NCBI GenBank assembly: GCA_030760725.1
Contig: JASWHV010000008.1
Coordinates: 51,807,671-51,871,670, forward strand
Direction: 5' to 3'
DNA: 64,000 nucleotides
Origin: Neostapfia colusana
Lineage: Eukaryota; Streptophyta; Magnoliopsida; Poales; Poaceae
Shown here: piece after piece, positions 1 through 10,175 of the stretch
How positions within the stretch are numbered: position 1 is the first letter of the stretch
Layout: each line of letters starts with the position of its first letter
Notes under the pieces: generated by a model
The model's database searches: none
What the model was told of the DNA's origin: nothing
Seen by the model: the letters and a program-made list of their open reading frames with translations, nothing else
Translations under genes and position numbers: made by a program

Positions 1-2
1 TC

Positions 3-122
3 GTTTCCCATGTCAAAACCGAGAAACAACTAGACGATATCTTCACCAAGCCACTTGATGAATGACGCTTTTGTGAGCTTAGGAATGAACTAAATATACT
101 TGACTCTCGGAACGTGGCTTGA
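3..122 (+). pseudogene. pol: copia pol C-terminus (end of RNase H), broken
   Basis: Reading from position 3 gives the terminal block of a Ty1/copia polyprotein, with the familiar run DIFTKPLDE followed by RFCELRNELNILDSRNVA and a stop at 120-122. This block closes the RNase H domain in plant copia elements. RNase H degrades the RNA strand of the RNA:DNA hybrid during reverse transcription in the virus-like particle. An in-frame TGA at 63-65 sits where an ordinary codon is expected, so this copy is defective. The rest of the gene lies beyond the left edge. The stop is followed by the long spacer leading to the accessory ORF. Confidence 0.8.
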
Positions 123-306
123 AACACTGCATACCTGCTTGAATTCTCAAATTCTTACTTTGCGAAAACTATCCCTTATCTCAATTTTCTTTTGAAGACT
201 ATTTAAATTAATGAATCTTGATGAATTACGACCATTGTCTGATTGTTGATTGCTTACTAGGCATGTTCATCAAGATTATTTGTGAAAATTATGTCCTTAG
301 ATTAAT

Positions 307-396
307 ATTAGATCAAATTCCTAATATTTCCCTAATTTCTACTCTAATCTGATTAGATCAAATTCCTAATATTTCCCTAATTTCTACTCTAATCTG
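307..396 (+). repeat. perfect 45-bp tandem duplication
   Basis: Positions 307-351 and 352-396 are identical 45-bp AT-rich units starting ATTAGATCAAATTCC. The copies show no difference by eye, so the duplication is young relative to the element, or was copied by replication slippage during reverse transcription. Confidence 0.95.
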
Positions 397-406
397 TCTA
401 GTTGAC

Positions 407-509
407 CCGGACTAGTCCGGTGTCAACACCGGACTAGTCCGCTCCCTCAAACTAGTCCGGACAGATCAAGCATACCGGACTTGTCCGGTCCTTCCATCGG
501 ACTAGTCCG
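407..509 (+). repeat. CGGACTAGTCCG palindrome cluster in copia spacer
   Basis: Perfect palindromes occur at 407-420 (14 bp), 430-441 and 498-509, with degenerate copies between them. Two form a 34-bp inverted repeat: the arm at 408-423 is the exact complement of 426-441, with a 2-nt spacer. The same motif fills the element's LTR at 15783-16262. Confidence 0.95.
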
Positions 510-921
510 TATGTCCGAGTTTAAGAGTCCATAGACGCGCCAACTCAGCCCTCTTCACCTCACAAACACTCCTTTGCCTCTCACTCCTCAAACCCTCGCC
601 CCCGAAGGTGATTTTCGACTTTAGGCAACGAAGTCGAAGTCTTCTCCATGGAAAGCTTCTCCTCGACGCGTGGTCTCATCTCCTCCGGACTAATCCGGAT
701 TAGACCTCACGCTTCAACTCAAGTCCTCATTCTTTTCGGTAAAATTCCTCGCAACTCAAGTTCTCATCTTTTCAATACTTTAGCTCAATTTTCTTGATTC
801 CTAGGGCTTATACTACCTTCCTAGATGAATTCTTAGTATATCCCTGCATACTTTGCACAAATTTATGGTAGATCTATTAAAAATACGAAGTTAGGATTCT
901 TCAGCAGGTCCAGACTAGTCA

Positions 922-926
922 GGTCT
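922..926. repeat. target-site duplication, left copy (GGTCT)
   Basis: GGTCT directly precedes the LTR start TGTAACACC and recurs at 13455-13459 after the second LTR. It is the 5-bp duplication typical of Ty3/gypsy integration. Confidence 0.93.
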
Positions 927-1321
927 TGTAACACCCCAAAACCTGTTAAGAGGGGAATTTAAAAATTTTTGGACGCATTGCATGTGGTGCAAAAATTCAA
1001 ATTCAAACTGGAATTCAAATTAAACTCAAAACAGAAATGAAAAAGAAAAAGAAAAAGAAAAAAATAAACCTTCCCGGCCAGTGGGCCGAAACCCACCAGC
1101 CGGCCCACTCACCCCCGCGCCAGCCCGCAGCTGCGCGCCCCCCCTCTTTCCCACTGACACGCGGGGCCCGCCATCCTTCTTCCTCCTCGCGCCCGCGCTT
1201 GGCCGGCCGGGACTCTTCTCACCTCCGAATCAAAACCGCCCCGGATACTCGCGTATCCCAGCCGAATTTCGGTTCTGGACGACGCAAACTCGATCACAAC
1301 TGAACGCCGCCCCTCCCCGGC

Positions 1322-1329
1322 TATATAAA
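1322..1329 (+). promoter_or_regulatory. TATA box in the 5' LTR
   Basis: TATATAAA follows a GC-rich stretch about 395 bp into the LTR. The same box is at 10567-10574 in the other LTR. Transcription would start roughly 30 bp downstream and so skip U3. Inferred from motif and position. Confidence 0.7.
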
Positions 1330-4001
1330 CACCGGCATCTTCCCGATTTTCACCCTCGATCAGCCGCTTTTTTCTTCCGGTGAGAACCCAAGTTTCTCCG
1401 GCCAATTTTGCTCGATCTTCGCTCGGGATTTCTGATCTAACGCGCTGATCTTGATCCACCGCCTCCGGGGAATCACGCAGGTGCAGAAAACTCGGTGGTT
1501 TGCGCCTCAAACACAGCGCCGACGAGCCTCGCCGTGAATTCACCTCGGACCTCATCGCTAATCGCTTTCCAGGACCTCCGAGCTCAAGAAAACCCCCGAG
1601 GTGAGATCCCCGACCTCCCCTCTACAGATCTATGCCATGAAATCCCAGTTTTAGGAAGAATTGACGAAGATCCGAAGCTCTCCGGCGAGATCGCCGCCTC
1701 CCGCCGCTGCGTGCCGCCGGGCAGCGCCGCCCGCGCTCGGTCAGAGCGATGTGGCCGCTTGTGCGCCATTTATTTTAAATCGCACGGTAGAATTTAAATC
1801 CCCGCGTACCGGTTCGGCGTTATAATCTCAGACGTCTGTTTTAAATCGGACGGTCCACGTCAGCCCCGCGTTATAAAGGTCAGGATTCTTACGCGCTACC
1901 CCTTGGGGTTCTCGGAAAATAGGAGCTAGCCCCGGAAACTTCTGATCTAGCCCCTGGAGCTTCAGAAATTCATGTAAATTCAATTAAAATCAGTTTTAGC
2001 CCTTGGACTTAATAAAAATTAGCAAAACCCCTCTGTTATGCATAGTTAGGCCCCTGGAAATTCTTAAATAATATAATAGACCCTGTAGTGGGGTGAGTTT
2101 ACCTTTTTAACCCTATGTGATATTAAATTTAGGAATTTGAATATGTGATTAGTATTTAAAATTTACAAGATGGGACAAACACATTGTAAATTCAAATTTA
2201 AAACTTTCCTAGTACATGGAAAACTTTGGAGTGAGATAAAAATAGATTTTTGGCTGAAATGAATCTGTCTAATTGATTATTCACATTTATTAGTTATAGG
2301 GACACATTTTTAAGTAGAGAATAATTCTGAAAATTGATAAAATAAATTTAAATTAGTTCACATCAGTAGAGAAGTTCAAAATATATTATTTAATATTTTA
2401 GACCAAAACCTATTCTGTTTAGATGAGGTGTCTTACTATTTTCATAATAAAGTTCACATTTAGGCATAGGAAATAAATCTGAAAATATAGCAAGCTAGGT
2501 ATGAATAACTAGAAAATGATAAATGAAGTTTCCAAAATCCAAAGAATTCAGTTTAGGGTTGGTAGAAGGTCTGAAGACACATTTGGAGTAGGAAAATACC
2601 TTCCATGCATACTTGGTAGCTAAAATGTGTATCAATTGAATATAAGGAATTTATTTAAATTGGAAATTCATATATAGTATGCAAACATAAATATGAATAC
2701 AAAAGTAGAAATCATATGCACGTGTTTAAAAGTGCATGTAAGCCCAAAATCAACACACATGGAGTAACCACAACACATAGAAATGTGAATGGCTTTCATA
2801 AATGTGAATGTGTGGTTTGTATGAAGTGGAAGTGTGAACTATGTCTTATGGATTGTTGTTTTCTTTTGCTATGTGTGATGGTATGAGTAGAACCTACTCC
2901 AGAGCAAGTTCTTCCTTTCCAAGATCAGGACTACCCATTCCCAGAGCAGCAGGAAGAAGGCAAGTATCCTTGACCACTTTGATCCTATGCTAGGATGTGT
3001 AGATAGAATTATTTGCATTGTCAATTGAAATATGAAACCCATGCTAGGAAGTTTCCCTAGAATTGCATTACCTTGTTTTCCTTGTAGCTTGGGTTGGGAT
3101 TTGCTTTATTATGTCATTCATTCATATTACTTATGCTTAGCCATGCTTAGAATGGGATAAGTGGGATGTGATATCATCAACTTGTTGACCTTATTTTTGA
3201 ATGAAATATTATGAGTTATGTAGAGGTAGGGATCAAGGCAAGTTGGATGTTTTGGTTGGTGCTGGGTGCACGAGACTCGGGTTTGTGTTTAGTACTTGCC
3301 TGGATTCTAAGGACCGGTTCATAGAGCATGTAACCTGGCTTTACCGTGCCAACCACATGCTGAGATGGGGCAGCTTGGCCAATTAATTAGGTGTATCCCC
3401 GGCATAGTATGGGTGTGTTGGATGGTGTGGGGAATAGGTGTCAGCTGGACTACCGTATGAACCGCAAGGCTCAAGAGGGGGCCACTGCAGCGGGGTTGGA
3501 GCCTCTTGTAAGCTGTTAGGGGTGAAACCTCAGTGGGCCCACGCTCGTCAAGAATCCCTTTGTAAAGGCTTCGTAGTGATCTCCTGGCTACACACCTGGG
3601 ACGTGTGAATGTGGTTCGTGGCCGCTGGCATAATGGAGGTTCTTTTAGTCCACCCGGCAACGGGGGATGAAATCACTACATGTGGGTACAGTGGTGTAAA
3701 CTCTGCAGAGTCAAAACTGTCATGACAGCTGTGCTCACGGTCAAGAGCGGCTTGGACTTATTCATGATTAGAGGTTGATGGCTTTGGAAGTTGAGGATGT
3801 TAAGCGGGGAGCTTAACATTGGAAATGATGTTATGGTTATTTGAGTATGATGATGGGATGGGAGATTGGGATCATTTCACCTGTGTAGTAATGTAGGTGC
3901 TCAATAAGCTAAGGTGCTAGGCAATAATTGCGTAGTGCTTCAATCGTGAGTTCAACCTCTCCTTGTTCTAGCCATGCATGACATAACTTTCCCACACTTG
4001 C

Positions 4002-4020
4002 TGAGTACCATCGGTACTCA
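4002..4020 (+). other. hairpin in the 3' part of the LTR (TGAGTACC/GGTACTCA)
   Basis: Perfect 8-bp inverted repeat with a 3-nt loop, preceded by CTTGC. The same hairpin is at 13103-13121 in the other LTR. Equivalent stems with different bases occur in the LTRs of elements A, X and H. Confidence 0.8.
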
Positions 4021-4358
4021 ACCTTGCATATTTGTTGGTTTATATTGCTGCTCAGGTCAAGAGAATGATGTGGTGTTTCATGATCAAGACTTTGGACCCG
4101 AAGAAGGTTTCTAGGTTCATGGAGCCCCCGGGCAACGCCTATGACGGAGCCCACAAGAATAATATTCCGCTGCTATTTTGTTTACATGTTATGAACTTAT
4201 TGTCATCCATCGAGACTTATGCTTTGTAAGACATATTCGACACCTGGCTTGTAATAAATGATGCTTCACTATTTGTCATCACATGTATGAGAAAATGATC
4301 CTGGCATACATGTGATATTCACTCGGTTGTTCTTCGGAGAAACCGGGTGTGACAGAAG

Positions 4359-4371
4359 TAGTATCAGAGCC
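4359..4371 (+). other. primer-binding site, initiator tRNA-Met type
   Basis: TAGTATCAGAGCC lies 4 nt after the LTR end. It matches the usual plant PBS TGGTATCAGAGC, complementary to the initiator Met tRNA 3' end, with one mismatch. Minus-strand DNA synthesis would begin here. Confidence 0.85.
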
Positions 4372-4572
4372 AAGGTTGCCCGTAGGAACGTGGACCTAGG
4401 TAGAAATGGACGTATTTAAGCATCCTATTTTCTTAAAAACTATTTTACAAGGTATGGGTTGAAAAGTGTCATTTAATGGGGTTACTTTCTTCATCTTACC
4501 CCAACTTTTATTCAAAGTAGGATTTTTGTTTAAAAGTATATCTAACTTAAGTTTAAATGCTTTATGTTTTAG

Positions 4573-5343
4573 ATGGTTCGCATGATTCGCACCGCTCGCA
4601 AGTCCACAGGAGGGAGAGTTCCCGTAGTTGCCCTTGCCCAAAGAGAGGAAAGTCGTCCGGTGATGTACCTTTCCTACGGATTGGCAGTAGGAGGCTTGTT
4701 GCGCCGTCTTCGACGTATGCTCCAAGCCACCGGCAATACGGGCAAGCTAATCATACACTATAGCTCTACCAGGACCATTCGGGAGAAGCGGGAAGAATGG
4801 AGTTCAGAGATGAGGATTATCCACGAAAATCAGCTGCTCAAGATCCACCGATCTCCAGCTTGTCGAGCAACACAGGTCGATGCGGAGAAGGATGTCACCT
4901 GGGAGGCCATCACCTGCCAGAGTCACATCTACCGTCGCCACCTGGACAGGACTGAGTACATGTATGTCCTCCAGCGTGAGAGTGGTACTACGGAGTACAA
5001 GTTCCCGCCAGTGCAGCAGGGGACTTCCCATGAGCACATGGACCTGTGCTTGGAGGATGCTGCTATGCTCAGCACTCCACTGCAGGAGTGCCAGCAGGAG
5101 CTTTAGGATGTTCGTGACACCCTGAAGGAGACAGAGGTGTTGCTTCGAGCCTGCTTGAGGGCGAGAGAAAGAGGAGATGGGAATGAACTGTGTGTCACCA
5201 TGAATGATACATAAACTCTTGACTCCCCAGATCGCCAGGCGATCAGGCGTCGTCGCACTTCTCCACCAGCAGCCTCCCCACCCAAAGCGGAGTCAGAAGG
5301 CAGCCGCAATAATGAGGAAGATCCCGAGGAGCCAGCTCAGTGA
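4573..5343 (+). pseudogene. orf0: orf0, extra ORF between PBS and gag, two internal stops
   Basis: A single frame of 256 codons runs from ATG at 4573 to TGA at 5341-5343, broken only by TAG at 5104-5106 and TAA at 5212-5214. The N-terminal half is basic and begins MVRMIRTARKSTGG. The C-terminal part, after the stops, is rich in Arg/Ser/Pro and then acidic, ending EEDPEEPAQ. I recognise no catalytic motif, zinc finger or membrane segment. Position and size fit the orf0 described in RIRE3/RIRE8-type rice elements, whose function is unknown. The ATG directly follows a pyrimidine-rich TATGTTTTAG, which resembles a splice acceptor. Both stops could come from C-to-T changes in glutamine codons, but I have no second copy here to confirm it. 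Confidence 0.7.
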
Positions 5344-5662
5344 TACGAGTCGTGTATAGTACTTCCCCATAGTTCAGTAGGATTATCGAGTAGGCGAGTC
5401 AATACCTTAGATAATGATGTGTTAATGTGTGGTGTGTGACTTGAGTTGTGGAGGCCATGAGCAATTGTCCACAGCCTCGTCTTCAGGTTGTTTTGCTTTG
5501 GTGTGTGAACCCACATGAAATAATAGTACATTTATTTTTGTGTGAGACATGAACCCTCAGAAAGTATAAATACAACAAAGACTCAACCCTTCAAAGTAAA
5601 ACAAGTGAAAGTAGTAAGATAATACATAATGCTTTAAATTGACATTTGGTTGATCATGCTAG
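5344..5662 (+). other. orf0-gag spacer
   Basis: AT-rich, 319 bp. No supported ORF or repeat is seen. It separates orf0 from the gag ATG at 5663. Confidence 0.6.
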
Positions 5663-6857
5663 ATGGCCGGAAGAGGAAAGGGTCGTGCTGCCAACCCCGC
5701 CAACAACAACGATGAGGCCTGCAACCCTCATCTTTCTGGGAGCCAAGACAGGGGTGGACGCTGTGAGGGAGTTGATCCCATCCACCAAATGCTTGAGAAT
5801 CAAAATCAGCTCATCCAGAACCTGACTCAAGTGGTGGCCAACTTGCATCAAGTTCCACCACCACAAGCTGCACCACGCCAACCAAGGTTGAGTGAGTTTC
5901 TAGGAACTCAACCTCCAAAGTTTGCAAGTGCTGCTGAACCTCTGGAGGCAGATGATTGGGTAAATACCATTGAGAGCAAGATGAGGATCATACAGTGCCA
6001 AGGGTATGAGAGGGTGCTGTTTGCCTCTCACCAATTACATGGACCTGCTGCTGATTGGTGGACCGCTTACGTGGCCGCCCATCATGACCCTGAGAACATC
6101 ACTTGGGAAGAGTTCAAGCGTAGCTTCCGCAACCATTACATACCAAGGGGTGAACTCAAAAACAAGAGGAAGGAGTTCTTGGGGTTGCAGCAAGGAAACA
6201 TGACTGTGAGGGAATACCTCACTAAATTCACTCAACTATCCCGTTATGCCCCACGGGACATAGAGACTGATGAGCAGAAACAGGATTGCTTCGTGGAAGG
6301 ACTTACCGCAGAAATGCAGTGTGCAATGTCCTCCAACGAGTATGAAAGCTTCCAAAAGATGGTGGACAGAGCATTTGTTGTAGAAAGGAAGCTGAAGGCC
6401 TTGGAAAATGAAAACAAGAGGAAGGCAGGATGGTCACACCAAGCCTCAGGCAGCAACACCTGCCCACGTCTGATGCAGCAACCCGCAGGGCAGACGAGTC
6501 GTGCTGTGGTACCCTACTCAGCACCGAGAGGGTACAACCCAAATTTCAGGCCTTCGTCAGCGCCAACACCACCACAACGTCCGTTTGTACAGCAGCCTCG
6601 CCTACATATCAACCTCGACCAGCAGTACAAGGACCCCCAAACCAACCCCAGGACAACAAAGGCCAGGCACCTAAGGTTGGGGTGCAATGCTTTAACTGTG
6701 GTGAAGTGGGGCACTATGCCCATAAGTGCCCAAAGAAGAAGCCCGTGCAGCCGCAACAGCAGAATGTGATGCGAGGACGGGTGAACCACGTGACCATGGA
6801 GGAGGCGCAAGAGGCACCCGACGTGGTAGTTGGTAAGTTTCCTGCCAATTACACACT
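5663..6857 (+). pseudogene. gag: gag of the Tekay/Del-like element, one internal frameshift
   Basis: Gag forms the virus-like particle and packages element RNA. From ATG 5663 the protein has a short basic start (MAGRGKGR), a Pro/Gln stretch and a retrotransposon gag domain at about residues 85-225 (DDWVNTIESKM, WEEFKRSFRNHYIP, MTVREYLTKFTQLSRYAP). Near 6600 the sensible frame changes by one base. In the new frame lies a CCHC zinc knuckle, CFNCGEVGHYAHKC, at 6688-6729, which would bind RNA. A second one-base loss near 6857 separates this frame from the protease. Both breaks fit single-base deletions. In relatives gag and pol are one continuous frame, so neither shift looks like programmed frameshifting. 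The ATG is supported by its place just before the gag domain. Confidence 0.88.
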
Positions 6858-9800
6858 GCAACCCTGTTGTTTGATTCTGGTTCTACCCACTCATTCATTG
6901 CTCAAGGATTTGTTAAGAAGCATGATTTAGCAACAACACAAATGAACCATATGCTAGCAGTAAACTCTCCAGGTGGAGAAATAAGGACAAGACAAGTGTG
7001 TCCCAAGATGAATCTAGACATTAATGGGGTAGTATTTACTGCCAACCTCATAGTGATAGATTCACAAGGGATAGATATTATTTTGGGCATGGATTGGTTG
7101 ACCAAACATAAGGGAATCATCCATTGTTTGACCAGAACGGTGGAACTAACTCACCCTAGTGGCACAAGAGTAAAGTTCATAACAATACAAGAGCCTAGGG
7201 GGGACATTAAATTAAATCAAGTTGAGGTGAAAGTGGAGGAGATCAGGATCATCAAGGAATATCTAGATGTTTTTCCGGAGGAGTTGCCAGGAATGCCTCC
7301 TGATCGTGAAGTGGAATTCGCAATTGAGCTAGTGCCTGGAACAGCCCCGATATACAAGAGACCTTATCGGATGGACTCCAAGCAGCTGGGAGAACTCAAG
7401 GATCATTTGAGAGAATTGACGGAGAAGGGATATATTCGTCCTAGTTCCTCACCATGGGGAGCTCCAGTGATATGTGTGCCCAAGAAGGACGGAACCCAAA
7501 GGTTATGCGTAGACTACCGTGCATTGAATGAAGTAACCATCAAGAACAAGTACCCAGTACCCCGCATTGAAGACTTGTTTGATCAGTTGAGGGGAGCTTG
7601 TGTGTTCTCAAAAATTGATCTCAGGTCGGGATACCACCAACTTAAGGTAAGGCAAACTGATGTTCCCAAGACAGCTTTCGTATCTCGGTACGGACTGTAT
7701 GAATACACCGTCATGCCTTTCGGGCTAACTAATGCCCCAGCATACTTCATGTATCTCATGAACAAGGTATTCGTGGAATACCTGGACAAATTTGTGGTGG
7801 TTTTTATTGATAACATTCTCATCTTCTCCAAAGATGAAGAGGAATATGAGAAACATCTAAGGTTGGTGTTGCAGAAGCTGAGAGAACACCAACTATATGC
7901 CAAGTTGAGCAAGTGTGAGTTTTGGCTGAAGAGAGTTCCCTTCTTAGGACATATAATCTCGGAGGGAGGAATCTCCATAGATCCTGCCAAGATCGAATAT
8001 ATACAGAAGTGGAAGACCCCTGAGAATGTCGGGGACGTTCGAAGCTTCTTGGGATTGGTTGGATACTATCGACGGTTTATTGAGGGATTCTCCAAGATCT
8101 CGAGACCCCTTACCAAACTGTTGAAGAAGGGAATCACATTCACATGGATGCCGCAGTGCGAGACGAGTTTTCAGGAGTTAAAGAAAAGATTGACGACAGC
8201 CCCAGTGCTAGTTATGCCAGATATGCAGAAGAACTTTTCGGTGTACTGCGATGCTTCTGGAAACGGGTTGGGATGTGTTCTCATGCAAGAAGGGCATGTC
8301 GTGGCTTATGCGTCCCGGCAGCTCCGGAAACACGAGAAGAATTATCCTACACATGACCTAGAACTAGCAGCAGTGGTACACGCGTTGAAAATTTGGCGGC
8401 ACTACTTGATGGGGAAGAGGACAGAGATATATACAGATCATAAGAGTTTAAAGTACATTTTCACACAGCCAGATCACAACCTCAGACAAAGGAGATGGTT
8501 AGAGATAATCAATGACTTTGATGTGGGCATCAACTATCATCTTGGGAAAGCAAACGTCGTGGCAGATGCTTTAAGCCGGAAAGTGCAGGTCAATAGGTTG
8601 AGCTTGAAGGACATGCCTGCAGAATTGAAGGACGATGTTATAAGACTCAATCTATGCCTGGTGAATAGTGGTGAAGTCATCGCCATGGAAGTGGACTTCA
8701 CACTAGAGCAATACATACGCGATGGTCAAAAGAATGACGAGAAGATACAAGAAATCAGACAACTCATCAAGGAAAATAAAGCCCCTGGCTTCAGAGAGGA
8801 TGAACAAGGTACGGTGTGGCACGGGAAAAGGATCTGTGTGCCTGAAGTAAAGGAGATCCGTGAATTGATTTTGAAGGAGGCTCACGATTCCGACTATTCC
8901 ATTCATCCTGGGAGTACGAAGATGTACCAGGACCTCAAGAGCAGGTATTGGTGGTATGGCATGAAGCGAGATGTCGCGGAACATGTTGCCCTATGTGACA
9001 CATGTCAGTTGGTGAAAGCAGAACATCAACGACCCGCGGGATTATTGCAACCACTCAAAGTGCCTGAATGGAAATGGGAAGAAATCGGTATGGATTTCAT
9101 AGTGGGACTGCCTAGGACCCAATCAGGATATGATTCGATATGGGTCATCGTCGACAGGCTAACCAAGGTAGCTCATTTCATCCCCATGAAAGAAAGCTAC
9201 AGCGGATCCAAATTGGCGGAGTTGTATATGTCAAGGATCGTGTGTTACCATGGAGTGCCCGAGAAGGTAGTGTCGGATCGAGGGACACAGTTCACCTCAA
9301 GGTTCTGGCAAAAGTTGCATGAAACCATGGGAACCCATCTGAATTTTAGCTCTGCCTATCATCCCCAAACTGACGGGCAGACGGAAAGAACCAATCAGAT
9401 TCTTGAGGATATGCTGAGAGCGTGTGCACTAAAAAACAATCGGAGTTGGGACAAGAAATTACCGTATGCTGAGTTCTCCTATAACAACAGCTATCAGGCT
9501 AGTATGAAGATGTCACCGTTTGAAGCTTTGTATGGAAGGAAGTGTAGAACTCCACTATTTTGGAACCAAACGGGGGAAAGCAAAGTGTTTGGACCCGAAG
9601 TACTACAAGAAGCCAAGGCGAAAGTGAGGGAAATTCGCAACAACTTGAGGATAGCACATACACGACAAAAGAGCTATGCCGATGTACGAAGAAGAGAGCT
9701 CGTTTTCAACGTGGGGGACTATGTCTATCTCAAGGTGTCCCCTATCCGAGGACTTCGTCGGTTCAAGATGAAAGGGAAGTTGTCACCTCGATACATCGGA

Positions 9801-10130
9801 CCCTTTCAAGTTCTAGAGAGGAAAGGCGAAGTGGCGTATCAACTAGAATTACCGGCTCGCCTATCGGATGTGCACGATGTATTCCATGTGTCACAGCTCA
9901 AGAAATGTCTGAGAACACCTGAAGAGATGTTACCCATGAATGAGGTTGACGTAGCTGAGGATCTGTCTTATACCGAACAACCATCCAAGATTTTGGAGAC
10001 AATGGAACGCCTCACGAGAAATAAAAGAATCCGGATGTGCAAGGTGCAGTGGAAGCATCACGCGGAAGAGGAAGCCACCTGGGAGCGGGAAGACGAGCTT
10101 AAGGCACAATTTCCGGAATTGTTTTCTTAG
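6858..10130 (+). CDS. pol: pol polyprotein: protease, RT, RNase H, integrase, chromodomain
   Basis: One uninterrupted frame, with its first ATG at 6867. Protease has active-site DSG (DSGSTHSF) at the start. RT runs roughly 7400-7960 with KIDLRSGYHQLKV. RNase H, roughly 8230-8570, has YCDASG, DLELAAV and TDHKSLKYIF. Integrase has an HHCC zinc finger (ending CDTCQL, about 9010) and a D-D-E core (MDFIVGLP, SDRGTQF, and the Glu in QILED) up to about 9420. A GPF-like module follows, then a chromodomain at about 9968-10110 (CKVQWKHHAEEEATWERED) that in the family binds modified histones and guides integration. The RT box reads FIDN rather than FIDD: residue 316, codon AAC at 7812-7814. This removes a metal-binding aspartate, so the enzyme is probably dead although the frame is open. 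It lacks its own upstream start because of the frameshift near 6857. Confidence 0.93.
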   Translation, partial: ATLLFDSGSTHSFIAQGFVKKHDLATTQMNHMLAVNSPGGEIRTRQVCPKMNLDINGVVFTANLIVIDSQGIDIILGMDWLTKHKGIIHCLTRTVELTHPSGTRVKFITIQEPRGDIKLNQVEVKVEEIRIIKEYLDVFPEELPGMPPDREVEFAIELVPGTAPIYKRPYRMDSKQLGELKDHLRELTEKGYIRPSSSPWGAPVICVPKKDGTQRLCVDYRALNEVTIKNKYPVPRIEDLFDQLRGACVFSKIDLRSGYHQLKVRQTDVPKTAFVSRYGLYEYTVMPFGLTNAPAYFMYLMNKVFVEYLDKFVVVFIDNILIFSKDEEEYEKHLRLVLQKLREHQLYAKLSKCEFWLKRVPFLGHIISEGGISIDPAKIEYIQKWKTPENVGDVRSFLGLVGYYRRFIEGFSKISRPLTKLLKKGITFTWMPQCETSFQELKKRLTTAPVLVMPDMQKNFSVYCDASGNGLGCVLMQEGHVVAYASRQLRKHEKNYPTHDLELAAVVHALKIWRHYLMGKRTEIYTDHKSLKYIFTQPDHNLRQRRWLEIINDFDVGINYHLGKANVVADALSRKVQVNRLSLKDMPAELKDDVIRLNLCLVNSGEVIAMEVDFTLEQYIRDGQKNDEKIQEIRQLIKENKAPGFREDEQGTVWHGKRICVPEVKEIRELILKEAHDSDYSIHPGSTKMYQDLKSRYWWYGMKRDVAEHVALCDTCQLVKAEHQRPAGLLQPLKVPEWKWEEIGMDFIVGLPRTQSGYDSIWVIVDRLTKVAHFIPMKESYSGSKLAELYMSRIVCYHGVPEKVVSDRGTQFTSRFWQKLHETMGTHLNFSSAYHPQTDGQTERTNQILEDMLRACALKNNRSWDKKLPYAEFSYNNSYQASMKMSPFEALYGRKCRTPLFWNQTGESKVFGPEVLQEAKAKVREIRNNLRIAHTRQKSYADVRRRELVFNVGDYVYLKVSPIRGLRRFKMKGKLSPRYIGPFQVLERKGEVAYQLELPARLSDVHDVFHVSQLKKCLRTPEEMLPMNEVDVAEDLSYTEQPSKILETMERLTRNKRIRMCKVQWKHHAEEEATWEREDELKAQFPELFS

Positions 10131-10157
10131 AACCACCAATCTCGAGGACGAGATTTC

Positions 10158-10175
10158 TTTTAAGGGGGGTAGAGC
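10158..10175 (+). other. polypurine tract
   Basis: TTTTAAGGGGGGTAGAGC lies directly before the 3' LTR. It would prime plus-strand synthesis. The preceding CTCGAGGACGAGATT is a common lead-in in chromoviruses. Confidence 0.85.

Larger units (their letters stand above)
123..926 (+). other. copia pol-to-accessory-ORF spacer, left part
   Basis: Non-coding, about 0.8 kb, between the pol stop and the nested gypsy insertion. It holds a 45-bp tandem duplication, a cluster of CGGACTAGTCCG palindromes, and a pyrimidine-rich stretch at about 540-790. Its continuation is at 13455-13608. It resembles an untranslated leader for the downstream accessory ORF. I see no open frame of note. Confidence 0.6.
927..4354 (+). 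repeat. 5' LTR of the Tekay/Del-like element
   Basis: It runs from TGTAACACC to GTGTGACA (3428 bp), and the matching LTR is at 10176-13454. The first 0.9 kb after the TATA box is GC-rich and the rest AT-rich. It carries about 43 bp near 2636-2678 and about 110 bp near 3297-3408 that the 3' LTR lacks. Open frames in the GC-rich part have no recognisable domain. Confidence 0.95.

Noticed and set aside
1037..1070. AAAAAG-type simple repeat encoding a poly-lysine start
   Set aside because: A purine-rich microsatellite present in both LTRs (also 10285-10312), not a coding N-terminus.
1109..1555. 148-codon minus-strand ORF in the Tekay-like LTR
   Set aside because: Antisense in GC-rich LTR. The matching region of the other LTR (10354-10805) splits into two different frames, so it is not conserved.
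5663..5881. Host gene candidates on either strand near gag (for example the minus-strand frame at 5654-5881)
   Set aside because: A shadow of the gag frame; reads as an out-of-frame complement with no domain.
6560..6867. Possible programmed frameshift between gag and pol
   Set aside because: Two separate one-base losses lie at unremarkable sequence, one of them upstream of the zinc knuckle. Chromoviruses of this group normally use one continuous frame, so these are decay.
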